Source of the DNA: Membranihabitans maritimus
GTDB lineage: Bacteria; Bacteroidota; Bacteroidia; Chitinophagales; Saprospiraceae
Assembly: GCF_021729145.1 (NCBI RefSeq)
Contig: NZ_JAJSLW010000001.1
Location: 248,001 to 312,000 of the forward strand
Direction: 5' to 3'
Length of the DNA: 64,000 nt
Part shown: positions 63,850 to 64,000 of the stretch, piece by piece
Layout: every line of letters starts with the position of its first letter
Position numbering within the stretch: position 1 is the first letter of the stretch
The notes under the pieces: generated by a model
What the model was told of the DNA's origin: nothing
Database searches by the model: none
What the model saw: only the letters and a program-made list of their open reading frames with translations
Program-made: the position numbers and the translations under genes

Positions 63850-64000
63850 TAATTTTCTTTTTGAAACATATGTTCTATTTTGAGATAATTATTGATCTCA
63901 TCTTTTTTTTGTTCGAATGCGGCGCTTAGTTTAATCACTTTTTCCTCATTATCAGCAGCTATGTTATTGCTTTCGGATAAATCTTCATTCAGGTTATACA
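63849..64000 (-). CDS. C-terminal end of a second sulfatase (cut by window edge)
   Basis: On the minus strand the window edge opens in a frame reading YNLNEDLSESNNIA and ending HMFQKEN before TAA at 63851-63849. A phrase of the form YNLxEDxxExNN close to the C-terminus is characteristic of sulfatases, where it follows the last strand of the core. Only about 50 codons are visible, so the family call rests on this phrase and on tight coupling to the sulfatase at 62311. Confidence 0.7.
   Translation of the reverse strand, partial: YNLNEDLSESNNIAADNEEKVIKLSAAFEQKKDEINNYLKIEHMFQKEN

Noticed and set aside
1-64000. LacI-family regulator gene for the shared operator
   Set aside because: I looked for an N-terminal helix-turn-helix with periplasmic-binding-like domain on both strands and found none. 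The regulator must be encoded outside the window.
1-64000. CRISPR arrays, tRNA or rRNA genes, intact insertion sequences
   Set aside because: No spaced direct repeats of CRISPR type, no cloverleaf or rRNA-like stretch, and no intact transposase were seen.

Overview
The window looks like a chromosome segment of a Bacteroidota bacterium, probably a marine member of the Cytophagales. The evidence is four SusC/SusD-type outer-membrane pairs, ECF sigma/FecR switches, many Tat signals and lipoboxes, low GC content and Bacteroidota-type -7 promoter elements. I saw no rRNA, tRNA or CRISPR array.

Positions 1-6.5 kb hold an Anbu island. A partial transglutaminase/DUF2126 protein on the minus strand diverges from a plus-strand run of ATP-grasp peptide-ligase-like protein, alpha-E protein and the proteasome-like hydrolase Anbu. 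It looks functionally unrelated to what follows.

From 6.5 kb to the right edge every intact gene is on the minus strand, forming a very large glycan or glycoconjugate uptake and processing region. Read in transcription order (right to left), 47.9-64 kb is a polysaccharide-lyase/sulfatase unit: two sulfatases, ECF sigma, FecR anti-sigma, SusC (with STN domain), SusD, a DUF5017-like lipoprotein, an unassigned toroid protein, an isochorismatase-like hydrolase and a heparinase II/III-like lyase. This suggests a sulfated, uronate-containing polymer.

From 47.9 down to 6.5 kb come three further SusC/D systems. They carry no recognisable glycoside hydrolase or polysaccharide lyase. Their cargo is six neutral-ceramidase-like proteins, three ThuA-domain proteins, three paralogous alpha/beta-hydrolases, a SASA-type esterase, three beta-propeller proteins, an exported Gfo/Idh/MocA oxidoreductase and a high-potential iron-sulfur protein. 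The order SusC-SusD-hydrolase-ceramidase-like occurs twice, so the locus probably grew by module duplication. A leftover SusD C-terminus marks a lost SusC/D pair.

One palindrome, TCGGTAACGTTACCGA or a shortened form, lies upstream of two SusC genes, both ECF sigma genes and the oxidoreductase. It resembles a LacI-family operator. All four SusC/D systems are therefore linked to one predicted regulator, two directly and two through a sigma/anti-sigma relay. No LacI-type gene is present in the window. In three of the five sites the operator is fused to the candidate -7 promoter element.

Traces of rearrangement are a decayed AAA-ATPase gene between one sigma factor and its anti-sigma factor, and two diverged copies of an intergenic element of about 250 bp.
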